Below are positions 1 to 8,200 of a stretch of DNA of 64,000 nucleotides, one piece after another. Source of the stretch: Streptomyces sp. RPT161 (GTDB taxonomy: Bacteria; Actinomycetota; Actinomycetes; Streptomycetales; Streptomycetaceae); contig NZ_JAPZVN010000001.1 in assembly GCF_027533845.1 (NCBI RefSeq), positions 1 through 64,000 of the forward strand, read 5' to 3'. Position numbers and translations under genes: made by a program. Every line of letters starts with the position of its first letter. The stretch's first letter is position 1. The notes beneath the pieces are model-generated. The model ran no database searches, was not told where the DNA came from, and saw only the letters and a list, made by a program, of their open reading frames with translations.

Positions 1-44
1 CGGGCATCGCTCGCGTCGGCTGGCACCTCGTCCACAACGGTCAT
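1..44 (-). CDS. N-terminal start of an unidentified gene, cut by the window edge
   Basis: On the minus strand an ATG at 44 opens a frame reading MTVVDEVPADASDAR that runs off the window. An AAGG ribosome-binding site lies about 7 bases upstream. Fifteen residues are too few to assign a family. A strong hairpin at 144-172 separates it from the preceding minus-strand gene, so it probably has its own promoter in 45-143. It could be a spurious start. Confidence 0.4.
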   Translation of the reverse strand, partial: MTVVDEVPADASDA

Positions 45-143
45 GTATCGACCTTACGAGCGCGACCCCCGTTTTCCTGGCGTTGACTTCTCACACTGTC
101 AGAAGCGACTTCATGGAGGAACTCCACAGAAGGGGGTGACGAA

Positions 144-172
144 AGGGCCCCGTGCCAAGCGGACGGGGCCCT
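144..172 (-). terminator. Hairpin terminator after the CitE-type operon
   Basis: A perfect 10-bp stem (AGGGCCCCGT / ACGGGGCCCT) with a 9-base loop lies about 90 bases past the stop of the minus-strand CitE-like gene. The minus-strand tail (TTTCGTC) is weakly T-rich, and it could act in both directions. The rest of 45-261 shows no coding signal. Confidence 0.65.
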
Positions 173-261
173 GTCGTTTGTACCATTCGCACCAGCCGGG
201 CCGACCGGCCGGGGTGGCCGGCCGGCGGCGAAGACTGGGGTCGGTTCTGGGGTTGTGGGGT

Positions 262-1134
262 TCAGCGACCGGCGACCGCGGCGGCCAGCGCCAGGATCCG
301 GCGGGCCTCCTCGACGTGCAGGTTCTCGATCATCCTGCCGTCCACGGTGACCACACCGCGGCCCTCCCGGGCCGCCTCCTCGAACGCCTCGATGATCCGC
401 CGGGACCGTTCGACCTGCTCCGGCGAGGGCGCGAAGATCCGGTTGCACGGCTCGACCTGCGCCGGGTGGATCAGCGTCTTGCCGTCGAACCCGAACTGCC
501 GTCCCTGGACGCACTCGGCCTCGAAGCCTTCGAGGTCCTTCACGTCGTTGTAGACACCGTCCAGGATCACCTTGCCGGTCTCCCTGGCCGCCAGCAGTGC
601 CAGCGACAGACCGGTGAGCAGCGGGGCGCGGCCCGGGACGTGCTCCGCGTGCAGTTCCTTGGCCAGGTCGTTGGTGCCCATCACCAGTACGGTGAGCCGT
701 TCGCTGGCCGCCGCCACCGCTCGGGCGTCCAGCATCGCCCGCGGGGTCTCGACCATCGCCCAGATCGCGGTGCGGTCCGGGGCGCCCGCCGCCTCCAGGG
801 CACGCTCGACCTCGCGCACCGTCTCGGCGGAGTCGACCTTGGGGACGACCACGGCGTCCGGGCCGGCCTCGGCGGCGGCCCGCAGGTCGTCGGCGTGCCA
901 GGCGGTGCCGGGGCCGTTGACCCGGATGGTCACCTCGCGGTGGCCGTACTCTCCGGAGGCCGCCGCGGCGGCGACCCGCTTGCGGGCGTCGGCCTTGGCG
1001 TCGGGGGCGACCGCGTCCTCCAGGTCGAGGATGAGGGCGTCGGCCGGGAGGGACTTGGCCTTCTCCAGGGCGCGTTCGTTGGCACCGGGCATGTACAGCA
1101 CCGAACGGCGCGGTCGCGGACTCGCGTTGGACAT
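262..1134 (-). CDS. CitE-like HpcH/HpaI family lyase or malyl-CoA thioesterase
   Basis: Protein of 290 residues of the CitE/HpcH-HpaI TIM-barrel superfamily, which cleaves or hydrolyses malyl-CoA-type thioesters using a divalent metal. Visible signatures are DLEDAVAP near residue 35, RVNGPGT, MVETPRAM, MGTNDLAKE and a C-terminal GKTLIHPAQ, all typical of CitE beta subunits. The ATG at 1134 has GGAG upstream and starts 8 bases after the stop of the preceding gene, another member of the superfamily, so the two form an operon. Paired CitE-like enzymes in actinobacteria often belong to the ethylmalonyl-CoA pathway, one acting as malyl/methylmalyl-CoA lyase and the other as (3S)-malyl-CoA thioesterase. 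That role is inferred; ccr and meaA are not in the window. Confidence 0.85.
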   Translation of the reverse strand: MSNASPRPRRSVLYMPGANERALEKAKSLPADALILDLEDAVAPDAKADARKRVAAAAASGEYGHREVTIRVNGPGTAWHADDLRAAAEAGPDAVVVPKVDSAETVREVERALEAAGAPDRTAIWAMVETPRAMLDARAVAAASERLTVLVMGTNDLAKELHAEHVPGRAPLLTGLSLALLAARETGKVILDGVYNDVKDLEGFEAECVQGRQFGFDGKTLIHPAQVEPCNRIFAPSPEQVERSRRIIEAFEEAAREGRGVVTVDGRMIENLHVEEARRILALAAAVAGR

Positions 1135-1142
1135 GGTGCGGG

Positions 1143-2198
1143 TCACTCCTTCTCGGCAGCCGCGTAGGCGTCCGCCAGCTCGGGGTCGCGGGCGGCGAGC
1201 TCGTCCGCCAGTCGTGCCACCACCTGGCACTGCTTGTAGGTGGCGTCGTCCTGCATCTTGCCGTCGATCATCACCGCGCCGGTACCGTCGCCCATCGCGG
1301 CGATCACCCTGCGGGCCCAGGCGACGTCGGCGGGCGCCGGCGAGAACACCTTCTTGGCGATGTCGATCTGCACCGGGTGCAGGCTCCACGCCCCGACGCA
1401 GCCGAGCAGGAAGGCGTTGCGGAACTGGTCCTCGCAGGCGACGGTGTCCCGGATGTCGCCGAACGGCCCGTAGTACGGCAGGATCCCGTGCGCGGCGCAG
1501 GCGTCGACCATGCGGGCGATGGTGTAGTGCCACAGGTCCTGCTGGTAGGTGGCGCGCGGCTGGTCTTCGCCCCGGGGGTCCTCGCGCACCAGGTAGCCGG
1601 GGTGGCCGCCGCCGACCCGGGTGGTCTTCATCCGGCGGCTGGCCGCCAGGTCGGCCGGGCCGAGCGAGATGCCCTGCATCCGCGGACTGGCTCCGGCGAT
1701 CTCCTCGACGTTGGCCACGCCGGTGGCGGTCTCCAGGATGGCGTGCACCAGGATCGGCCGCTGGACGCCCGCCTTGGCCTCCAGCTGGGCGAGCAGCCGG
1801 TCGACGTAGTGGATGTCCTCGGCGCCCTCGACCTTCGGCACCATGATCACGTCGAGCTTGTCGCCGATCTCGGTGACCAGGGTGACCAGGTCGTCCAACA
1901 CCCACGGCGAGTCAAGGCTGTTGACCCGGGTCCACAGCTGGGTGTCCCCGAAATCGGTGGTTCTGGCGATGCCGACCAGACCGCTTCGCGCCGCCTCCTT
2001 GCGGTCCGCCGCGACCGCGTCCTCCAGGTTGCCGAGCAGAACGTCGACGGTGGGCGCGATGGCGGGGACCTTCGCCGCCATCTTCTCGTTGCCGGGGTCG
2101 AAGAAGTGGATCATCCGGGACGGCCGGAACGGCACTTCCCGTACCGGGGCGGGGGCCCCGACGGCCAGTGGGCGGAAGAAGTCCTTCGGAGAGCGCAT
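1143..2198 (-). CDS. CitE-like malyl-CoA/beta-methylmalyl-CoA lyase
   Basis: Protein of 351 residues, longer than the neighbouring CitE-like protein. Superfamily motifs are present: [24 protein letters not shown] and [11 protein letters not shown]. The extra segment around [13 protein letters not shown] and a longer C-terminus resemble the L-malyl-CoA/beta-methylmalyl-CoA lyase branch (Mcl1-like). The expected reaction is reversible cleavage of malyl-CoA or methylmalyl-CoA to glyoxylate plus acetyl- or propionyl-CoA in the cytoplasm. The ATG at 2198 (MRSPKDFF) has GGGAGA about 7 bases upstream. It is first gene of a two-gene operon divergent from the beta-galactosidase. Substrate assignment is inferred; the superfamily is clear. 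Confidence 0.8.
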   Translation of the reverse strand: MRSPKDFFRPLAVGAPAPVREVPFRPSRMIHFFDPGNEKMAAKVPAIAPTVDVLLGNLEDAVAADRKEAARSGLVGIARTTDFGDTQLWTRVNSLDSPWVLDDLVTLVTEIGDKLDVIMVPKVEGAEDIHYVDRLLAQLEAKAGVQRPILVHAILETATGVANVEEIAGASPRMQGISLGPADLAASRRMKTTRVGGGHPGYLVREDPRGEDQPRATYQQDLWHYTIARMVDACAAHGILPYYGPFGDIRDTVACEDQFRNAFLLGCVGAWSLHPVQIDIAKKVFSPAPADVAWARRVIAAMGDGTGAVMIDGKMQDDATYKQCQVVARLADELAARDPELADAYAAAEKE

Positions 2199-2291
2199 CG
2201 AGTCTCCCTGGTCGGATCGAGGGGTGCGGGTCGCCGCCCGTCCCGGCGGCACCATCCGGCGTTCACTCTAGGGGTGACGGCCCGGTTACGT

Positions 2292-2303
2292 TACTGGTCA
2301 GTA
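2292..2303. promoter_or_regulatory. Candidate operator in a divergent promoter region
   Basis: Perfect inverted repeat TACTG-GT-CAGTA in the 242-base region between the divergent lyase operon and the beta-galactosidase gene. A second, weaker repeat (TGGTC, 9 bases, GACCA) lies at 2314-2332. Either could bind a TetR, GntR or LacI type repressor. No regulator gene adjoins. Confidence 0.3.
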
Positions 2304-2440
2304 CGTGTGCTGTTGGTCACCGCGCGGGACCATCCCGCCACGCCCGGCGGAGTGCGCCGATGCCTGATCCGGTGGCGGCCGCCGCCATAGAGTGCGATGC
2401 ACAGCACGTGCCACCGCACCCGACCGACGCTGGAGCGCCC

Positions 2441-4216
2441 GTGTCGTCCTTCCGCATCGTCCCGTCCGGCTTCGAACTCGACGGCCGCCCGCTGCGCGTG
2501 CTCTCCGGCGCGCTGCACTACTTCCGGGTGCTGCCCGAGCAGTGGCCGCACCGGCTGCGGATGGTGCGCGCCCTGGGGCTCAACTGCGTGGAGACGTACG
2601 TCCCGTGGAACCTGCACGAGCCGCGGCCCGGCCGCTTCGACTTCACCGGGATCGCCGACGTCGAGGCGTTCCTGACCGCCTCGGCCGAGGCGGGGCTGTA
2701 CGCGATCGTCCGGCCCAGCCCGTACATCTGCGCCGAGTGGGAGAACGGCGGGCTGCCCTGGTGGCTGCTGGCCGACCGCGAGGTGCGGCTGCGGGTGTCG
2801 GACGCCGCCTATCTGGCGCACGTGCGGCGCTGGTACGACGAGCTGCTGCCGCGGCTGGCCGCCCACCAGATCACCCGGGGCGGCAATGTGCTGATGATGC
2901 AGGTGGAGAACGAGTACGGGTCGTACGGCAGCGACACCGCGTACCTGGAGCGGCTGCGCACGATGATGCGCGAACGCGGCGTGGACGTACCGCTGTTCAC
3001 CTCCGACGGCCCCGAGGACGCCCCGCTCACCGGTGGCTCGCTGACCGGTGCCGTCGCCACCGTCAACTTCGGCAACCACCCGGAGGACGCCTTCGCGGAG
3101 CTGGCCCGGCTCCGGCCGGACGATCCGCCGATGTGCATGGAGTTCTGGTGCGGCTGGTTCGACCACTGGGGCGAGAAGCGGGCGCTGCGCGATCCGCGGG
3201 ACGCCGCCGACACCCTGCGCCGGATCCTGGACCTGGGGGCCTCGGTCAACATCTACATGGCGCACGGCGGCACCAGCTTCGGCACCTGGGCCGGGGCCAA
3301 CCGCGGCGGTCCGGCACACGACGGCCCGTACCAGCCGATGGTGACCTCCTATGACTACGACGCCCCGATCGACGAACGCGGAGCGCCGACGCCCAAGTTC
3401 TGGGCGTTCCGGGAGGTGCTCACCGGGTTCGCCGAGGCCGCCCCGCCGGAGCCCGAGCAACTCCCCGCGCTGCTGCCGCCGAGCCGTGTCGAACTCACCG
3501 ACGCGGTAAGGCTGTTCGACCTGTTGGACGCCATCGCCACCCCGGCCGTGCACTCCCCCGTACCACCGTCGTTCGAGGACCTCGGGCTGGCCCACGGGCT
3601 GGCGCACTACGAGGCGCATGTGCCGGGGCCGCGCACCGAGTACCCGCTGGTGCTGGAGGGCCTGGCGGACCGGGCGCACGTCTATCTGGACGGCCAGCCG
3701 CTCGCGGTGCTGGAGCGGGACGAGGAAGACGACCTTCCGCAGATCTCCGTCGGCTCCTCGGGCACCCGGCTGGAACTGCTGGTGGAGTCGATGGGCCGGG
3801 TCGACTACGGGCCGCGGCTGGGCGACCGCAAGGGGCTGGCCGCGGTACGGCACGGCCAGCAGTACGTGCACGGGTGGACGGTGCGCACCGTACCGCTGGG
3901 CGGGCCGCTGCCCGACCTGCCGTGGGGCGCCTCGGCGGCCGGTACGACGGGCCAGCGGCCGGGGCCGGTCTTCTACCGCGCCGGTCTGGAGGTCACCGAG
4001 CCCGGCGACGCCTATCTGGCCGTGCCCGGCGGCGCCAAGGGCTATGTGTGGGTCAACGGCTTCTGTCTCGGCCGGTACTGGGAGCGGGGCCCGCAGCGCA
4101 CCCTGTACCTGCCGTGGCCGCTGCTGCGCCCGGGCCGCAACGAGATCGTGGTGCTCGAACTCGACGGCCTGCGGGACCGGTTCGTGGAGATCCGCGACGA
4201 ACCCGACCTCGACTGA
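2441..4216 (+). CDS. GH35 beta-galactosidase
   Basis: Glycoside hydrolase family 35 enzyme of 591 residues, expected to release terminal beta-D-galactose. The N-terminal TIM barrel carries the family blocks LSGALHYFRV, ETYVPWNLHEP and YICAEWENGGLPWWL. The acid/base glutamate lies in VENEYGSYG (about Glu158) and the nucleophile in MEFWCGWFDHWG (about Glu234). The C-terminal half has beta-sandwich regions ending in GYVWVNGFCLGRYW. No signal peptide is seen, so it is probably intracellular. I chose the GTG at 2441, with GGAG 5 bases upstream, because homology begins immediately after it; an ATG at 2360 also has a GGAG and would add 27 residues. The next gene starts 12 bases after the stop, so the two are likely co-transcribed. 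Confidence 0.93.
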   Translation: MSSFRIVPSGFELDGRPLRVLSGALHYFRVLPEQWPHRLRMVRALGLNCVETYVPWNLHEPRPGRFDFTGIADVEAFLTASAEAGLYAIVRPSPYICAEWENGGLPWWLLADREVRLRVSDAAYLAHVRRWYDELLPRLAAHQITRGGNVLMMQVENEYGSYGSDTAYLERLRTMMRERGVDVPLFTSDGPEDAPLTGGSLTGAVATVNFGNHPEDAFAELARLRPDDPPMCMEFWCGWFDHWGEKRALRDPRDAADTLRRILDLGASVNIYMAHGGTSFGTWAGANRGGPAHDGPYQPMVTSYDYDAPIDERGAPTPKFWAFREVLTGFAEAAPPEPEQLPALLPPSRVELTDAVRLFDLLDAIATPAVHSPVPPSFEDLGLAHGLAHYEAHVPGPRTEYPLVLEGLADRAHVYLDGQPLAVLERDEEDDLPQISVGSSGTRLELLVESMGRVDYGPRLGDRKGLAAVRHGQQYVHGWTVRTVPLGGPLPDLPWGASAAGTTGQRPGPVFYRAGLEVTEPGDAYLAVPGGAKGYVWVNGFCLGRYWERGPQRTLYLPWPLLRPGRNEIVVLELDGLRDRFVEIRDEPDLD

Positions 4217-4228
4217 GGAGCCGCGCGG

Positions 4229-5314
4229 ATGCCGCACCGCCCGCAGGAAAGCCCACCGAGGCAGCCGTACCTTCCGCCGGAAGGTACGGCGGGGAGCCCG
4301 CGCCGTCCGCACGCCGTCCTCGCCATAAGCCGGGCGGTGCGCGAGGCACTGCTGGACCACGCGGCGCTGCGGCGGCTGCGCCGCGTCGCCCACGTGGACC
4401 CAGAGCTGCTGATCAGCTCCCCCGCCGACTTCACCGGTCCCAGGCACACCGCCCGACTGGCCACCGCGGAGGCGCTGTTCACCTGCTGGGGCTGCCCGCC
4501 GCTCACCGCGCAGGCACTGGCCCTGATGCCCCGGCTGCGCACCGTGGTGCACGCGGCAGGTTCGGTCAAGGAGCACATCACCGAGGCGTGCTGGGAGCGC
4601 GGGCTCACCGTCTCCTGCGCGGCGGCGGCCAACGCGCTGCCGGTCGCCGAGTACACCGTCGCCGCGATCCTCTTCTCCGGCAAGCGGATCCTGGAGTTCG
4701 CCCGGGCCTACCGCGCCGGGCGCACCCCGCCGGACGGGCTCGTCGGGCGCGCGGACCTGGGCAACTACCGCCGTACCGTGGGCGTGGTCGGCGCCTCGCG
4801 GGTCGGCCGCCGGGTGATCGAGCTGCTGCGCCCGTTCGACCTGCGGGTACTGGTGTACGACCCGTACCTGCCCGGGGACGCGGCACGCCGACTCGGCGCG
4901 GAGCCGGTGGAGTTGGACGAACTGGCCCGGCGCAGCGACATCGTCACGCTGCACGCGCCCGCGCTGCCGCACACCCGGCATCTGTTCGACCGCGCCCGGC
5001 TGGCGCTGCTGCCGGACGGCGCGACCTTGATCAACACCGCCCGGGGCTGCCTGGTGGACACCGAGGCGCTCACCGAGGAACTGGTGCGGGGCAGGCTGTA
5101 CGCGGTGCTCGACCACACCGAGCCGGAAGTGCCGCCCGCCGGCTCACCGCTGTACGAGCTGCCGAACGTGCTGCTCACCCCGCATGTCGCCGGGTCGCTC
5201 GGCAACGAGCTCGGCCGGTTGGCGCATGCCGCGATCGACGAGCTGGAGCGCTACGCCGCCGGACTGCCGTACGCCCAGCCGGTCACCCGGGGGATACTGA
5301 CCCACTCGGCGTGA
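4229..5314 (+). CDS. D-isomer-specific 2-hydroxyacid dehydrogenase
   Basis: NAD-dependent 2-hydroxyacid dehydrogenase of 361 residues, presumed to interconvert a 2-oxoacid and a D-2-hydroxyacid. The Rossmann domain begins with VGVVGASRVGRRV, a looser GxxxxG loop. The catalytic set is present as Arg in NTARGCLVD, Glu in DHTEPE and His in LTPHVAGS. The ATG at 4229 has GAGGAG 8 bases upstream, overlapping the stop of the beta-galactosidase gene, so co-expression is likely. The N-terminus is some 25 residues longer than the recognisable fold and is encoded across a perfect hairpin at 4265-4289. The gene ends 9 bases from convergent cimA. The substrate is not predictable. Confidence 0.88.
   Translation: MPHRPQESPPRQPYLPPEGTAGSPRRPHAVLAISRAVREALLDHAALRRLRRVAHVDPELLISSPADFTGPRHTARLATAEALFTCWGCPPLTAQALALMPRLRTVVHAAGSVKEHITEACWERGLTVSCAAAANALPVAEYTVAAILFSGKRILEFARAYRAGRTPPDGLVGRADLGNYRRTVGVVGASRVGRRVIELLRPFDLRVLVYDPYLPGDAARRLGAEPVELDELARRSDIVTLHAPALPHTRHLFDRARLALLPDGATLINTARGCLVDTEALTEELVRGRLYAVLDHTEPEVPPAGSPLYELPNVLLTPHVAGSLGNELGRLAHAAIDELERYAAGLPYAQPVTRGILTHSA
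4265..4289. repeat. Perfect hairpin inside codons 13-21 of the dehydrogenase gene
   Basis: An 11-bp perfect inverted repeat (CCGTACCTTCC / GGAAGGTACGG) with a 3-base loop, just after the start of the dehydrogenase gene. A stem this stable early in a coding region may limit translation, or may be a small palindromic insertion that lengthened the N-terminus. Confidence 0.6.
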
Positions 5315-5323
5315 GCCACCGGC

Positions 5324-6922
5324 TCAGCACTCCTGCGGCTCGGCCCCGGCGCGGATCAGGCCGTAGGTGTAGGCGTCGTCCAGCGCCTGCCAGGACGCGG
5401 CGATCACGTTCTCGCCGACGCCGACCGTGGACCACTCTCCGCGCCCGTCGCTGGTGGAGACCAGCACCCGGGTGGTGGACTCGGTGCCGTGCCGTCCCTC
5501 CAGGATGCGGACCTTGTAGTCGACCAACTCCATGTGGGCCAGCGCCGGATAGACGCCTTCGAGCCCGGCGCGCAGCGCGCGGTCCAGCGCGTCCACCGGG
5601 CCGTTGCCCTCGCCGGTGGCGACGATCCGCTCGCCCTTCGCCCACAGCTTCACCGTCGCCTCGTTGACCTGGACGCCGTCCGGCCGCTGCTCCACGATGG
5701 CCCGCCAGGACTCCACCCGGAAGAAGCGGGTGGCCTCGCCGCGCACCTCGTCGCGCAGCAGCAGTTCGAAGGACGCGTCGGCGGCCTCGTAGGTGTACCC
5801 GGCCAGTTCGCGCTCCTTGACCCGCTCAACGACCCGTCCGGCCAGTTCGCGGTCGCCGGTGAGGTCGTAGCCCAGTTCCTTGCCCTTCAGCTCGATGGAG
5901 GCGCGGCCGGCCATGTCGGAGACGAGCATCCGCATGGTGTTGCCGACCAGTTCGGGGTCGATGTGCTGGTACAGGTCCGGGTCGACCTTGATCGCGGAGG
6001 CGTGCAGCCCGGCCTTGTGCGCGAAGGCGGAGACTCCCACGTACGGCTGATGGGTGGCCGGGGTGAGGTTGACGACCTCGGCGATGGCGTGCGAGATCCG
6101 GGTCATCTCGGCGAGCGCGCCCTCGGGCAGCACCCGCCTGCCGTACTTCAGCTCCAACGCGGCGACCACCGGGAAGAGGTTGGAGTTGCCGACCCGCTCG
6201 CCGTAGCCGTTGGCGGTGCACTGCACGTGGGTGGCGCCCGCGTCGACCGCGGCGAGGGTGTTGGCGACCGCGCAGCCGGTGTCGTCCTGGGCGTGGATGC
6301 CCAGCCGGGCGCCGGTGTCGGCGAGCACGGTGCGGACCACGGCGGCGACCTGGGCGGGCAGCATGCCGCCGTTGGTGTCGCACAGCACGACGACGTCCGC
6401 CCCTGCCTCGTGCGCGGTGCGCACCACCGACTTGGCGTACTCCGGGTTGGCCCGGTAGCCGTCGAAGAAGTGCTCGCAGTCCACGAAGACCCGCCGCCCC
6501 TGCTCCCGCAGATAGCTCACCGTCTCCCGCACCATCGCGAGGTTCTCCTCCAGCGTGGTGCGCAGCGCCAGCTCGACGTGCCGGTCGTGCGACTTGGCGA
6601 CGAGGGTGATCACCGGTGCCCCCGACTCCAGCAGCGCGGCGACCTGCGGGTCCCCGTCGGCCCGTACCCCGGCCCTACGGGTGGCGCCGAAGGCGACGAG
6701 TTGCGCGTGCCGGAAGTCGATCTCCTCGGACGCCCGCTGGAAGAACTCGGTGTCCCGCGGGTTGGCCCCCGGCCACCCGCCCTCGATGAACCCCACCCCG
6801 AACTCGTCCAGGTGCCGGGCGATCGCCAGCTTGTCGGCGACGGAGAGGTTGATGCCCTCACGCTGCGCGCCGTCGCGCAGCGTGGTGTCGAACACATGGA
6901 AGCTGTCGTCGGGCAGCGTCAT
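5324..6922 (-). CDS. cimA: Citramalate synthase
   Basis: LeuA-superfamily enzyme of 532 residues that condenses pyruvate and acetyl-CoA to (R)-citramalate, the threonine-independent route to 2-oxobutyrate and isoleucine. The HMGL-like barrel opens with FDTTLRDGAQREG; the metal-binding motif is IHAQDDTGCAVANTL and the NGYGERVGN block follows. The C-terminal part (GNTMRMLVSDMAGRAS and VDYKVRILEGRHGTESTTRV) matches the citramalate synthase subgroup rather than LeuA. The ATG at 6922 has GGAG about 9 bases upstream. A rho-independent terminator lies about 105 bases upstream in the leader, suggesting attenuation. It is the only 2-isopropylmalate synthase-like gene in the window, alongside ilv and leu genes further along. 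Confidence 0.93.
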   Translation of the reverse strand: MTLPDDSFHVFDTTLRDGAQREGINLSVADKLAIARHLDEFGVGFIEGGWPGANPRDTEFFQRASEEIDFRHAQLVAFGATRRAGVRADGDPQVAALLESGAPVITLVAKSHDRHVELALRTTLEENLAMVRETVSYLREQGRRVFVDCEHFFDGYRANPEYAKSVVRTAHEAGADVVVLCDTNGGMLPAQVAAVVRTVLADTGARLGIHAQDDTGCAVANTLAAVDAGATHVQCTANGYGERVGNSNLFPVVAALELKYGRRVLPEGALAEMTRISHAIAEVVNLTPATHQPYVGVSAFAHKAGLHASAIKVDPDLYQHIDPELVGNTMRMLVSDMAGRASIELKGKELGYDLTGDRELAGRVVERVKERELAGYTYEAADASFELLLRDEVRGEATRFFRVESWRAIVEQRPDGVQVNEATVKLWAKGERIVATGEGNGPVDALDRALRAGLEGVYPALAHMELVDYKVRILEGRHGTESTTRVLVSTSDGRGEWSTVGVGENVIAASWQALDDAYTYGLIRAGAEPQEC

Positions 6923-7026
6923 GGTGGTGCACTCCTGTCGAGTGTGTGGTTTGCGGAACAACCAACTCCACTTGCCCCCAATGATCCCTCGCGCTTCGCT
7001 ACCCGGTGCGGTTGGTCCAGGAAACG

Positions 7027-7053
7027 AAAAAACCTCTCGCGGATGCGAGAGGT
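7027..7053 (-). terminator. Rho-independent terminator in the cimA leader (candidate attenuator)
   Basis: On the minus strand a perfect 9-bp stem (ACCTCTCGC / GCGAGAGGT, 4-base loop) is followed by TTTTTT, an unusually canonical terminator for this genome. It is about 105 bases upstream of cimA but 228 bases past the preceding JmjC gene, so it fits a cimA leader better than a gene end. Upstream, 7125-7139 encodes a minimal frame M-I-I-G-stop, and a GTG-initiated Val/Ile-rich frame also crosses the hairpin. Neither has a convincing ribosome-binding site. The rest of 6923-7280 shows no gene. Confidence 0.7.
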
Positions 7054-7280
7054 CTGCGCGCGGGTCTGGGACACGGCGCCGCCACCACGGTGTACACGAT
7101 GACGGCCACTGCGGACCGGCGCGCCTAGCCAATAATCATGGCGAAGGACACGGGGGCAGTCTGGCACACGCACACGTCCGCGCGGACGACCGTCTCAGGA
7201 TGCGGGCGATTCGCCCGTGCCCGCCCCCGCACCCCCCGGCTCCGGTATCGCCCGCGGACGACGGGCAGGTCCCTCACCAC

Positions 7281-8174
7281 CTATCCGGCAGCGCCTGCCC
7301 CCTCGCTCACTGCTGCCTGCCGAACCCGCTCCGCGGCCAGCACGGGATCGAGATGCTGGAGGAAACGGATCGCCATTCCCCGGGCACCCAGCAGGTCGGC
7401 TTCGAGGCCTCCGGCCAACGCCGCCGGTGGCACCCCGGCCCGGAACGAGGGGTCATCGACCGCCAAGCCGATGAGTTGCTGCGCCACCCACAACCAGGAC
7501 CGCTCCTTGAGGGCGAACGTCAGATGGAAGCTGGTCTCCCCGCCAACCGCGTAGGGGCTGTGTATCCATCCCCTGGGCAGCACCAGCGTGTCACCGGGCG
7601 CCAACTCGAACTCGGTGTCCGGCGAAGACGTCTCCAGTCTTTTCTGAAGGTCGGGAGTCCACATCCGAGGCGACGACAGGAACTCCCCCATCGGCTGATC
7701 AACCGCCGGCCGCCACAACGGCCACCGTTTGCGGCCTGTGATCTGTGCGATGACACCTGTGAACTGGTCCCAGTGGTGTGTCAGCCCTTGGTGACCCGGC
7801 GGGGTGATGATCGCGCTGACGTGGTTCGGGTAGCCCGTCTCCTGCTGGATCTTCCGTGTCATCCGGGCCAGGAAGGGAATCGAGCGCTGGATTTCACGCA
7901 GGTTCACCGTGTAACCGTCGTCGAGCAGGGTGCGCAGCCTCCCCGGGATCACCGTGCCGCCTCGCGTGTATCGGCCCGGATGCACGGCTTGGCCGTTCCT
8001 GACCACTGCCACGTACTGGGGACAGAGACAGTCGTAGTCGATGTACGCGTCTATCAGGGACAGCGTCACATCGCGGTCCAGTTCCGTTGTGCCTCGCCGA
8101 CGCACGCCTGGCTCAGTCGGCCACGACTTCAGTACCTCGTCCGTCTCGTTCGGTAAGAGCAGCTTCAGCGACAT
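7281..8174 (-). CDS. JmjC/cupin-fold 2-oxoglutarate-dependent oxygenase
   Basis: Protein of 297 residues with a JmjC (cupin-like) core. The iron triad is visible: HxD at His134/Asp136 within THHWDQF, and a distal His205 in LPRGWIHSPY after the typical ELAPGDTLVLP strand. The region around IITPPGHQGLTHHWD resembles bacterial ribosomal oxygenase-type JmjC proteins, which hydroxylate protein side chains using Fe(II), oxygen and 2-oxoglutarate. The C-terminal 80 residues look helical. The ATG at 8174 has GAGGAG 7 bases upstream. It lies 26 bases downstream of, and on the same strand as, an unknown 149-residue gene that may encode its substrate or partner. The target is unknown. Confidence 0.8.
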   Translation of the reverse strand: MSLKLLLPNETDEVLKSWPTEPGVRRRGTTELDRDVTLSLIDAYIDYDCLCPQYVAVVRNGQAVHPGRYTRGGTVIPGRLRTLLDDGYTVNLREIQRSIPFLARMTRKIQQETGYPNHVSAIITPPGHQGLTHHWDQFTGVIAQITGRKRWPLWRPAVDQPMGEFLSSPRMWTPDLQKRLETSSPDTEFELAPGDTLVLPRGWIHSPYAVGGETSFHLTFALKERSWLWVAQQLIGLAVDDPSFRAGVPPAALAGGLEADLLGARGMAIRFLQHLDPVLAAERVRQAAVSEGAGAAG

Positions 8175-8200
8175 CGGTCGTCTCCTCGGCTCCGCGTCGA

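Noticed and set aside
41-514. Open frames on both strands at the window start
   Set aside because: They overlap the terminator and the conserved 3' end of the CitE-like gene and have atypical composition.
2314-2332. TGGTC-N9-GACCA inverted repeat as a separate operator
   Set aside because: Arms of 5 bp with a 9-base spacer are expected by chance in this composition; mentioned only with the stronger neighbouring repeat.
2291-5116. A 941-codon open frame on the minus strand opposite the beta-galactosidase and dehydrogenase genes
   Set aside because: Its composition is His/Gln/Arg/Val-rich with no recognisable domain. The opposite strand has clear GH35 and dehydrogenase motifs. Long antisense frames are expected at this GC content.
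5489-7102. A 537-codon plus-strand frame opposite cimA
   Set aside because: Shadow composition; cimA on the other strand is fully conserved.
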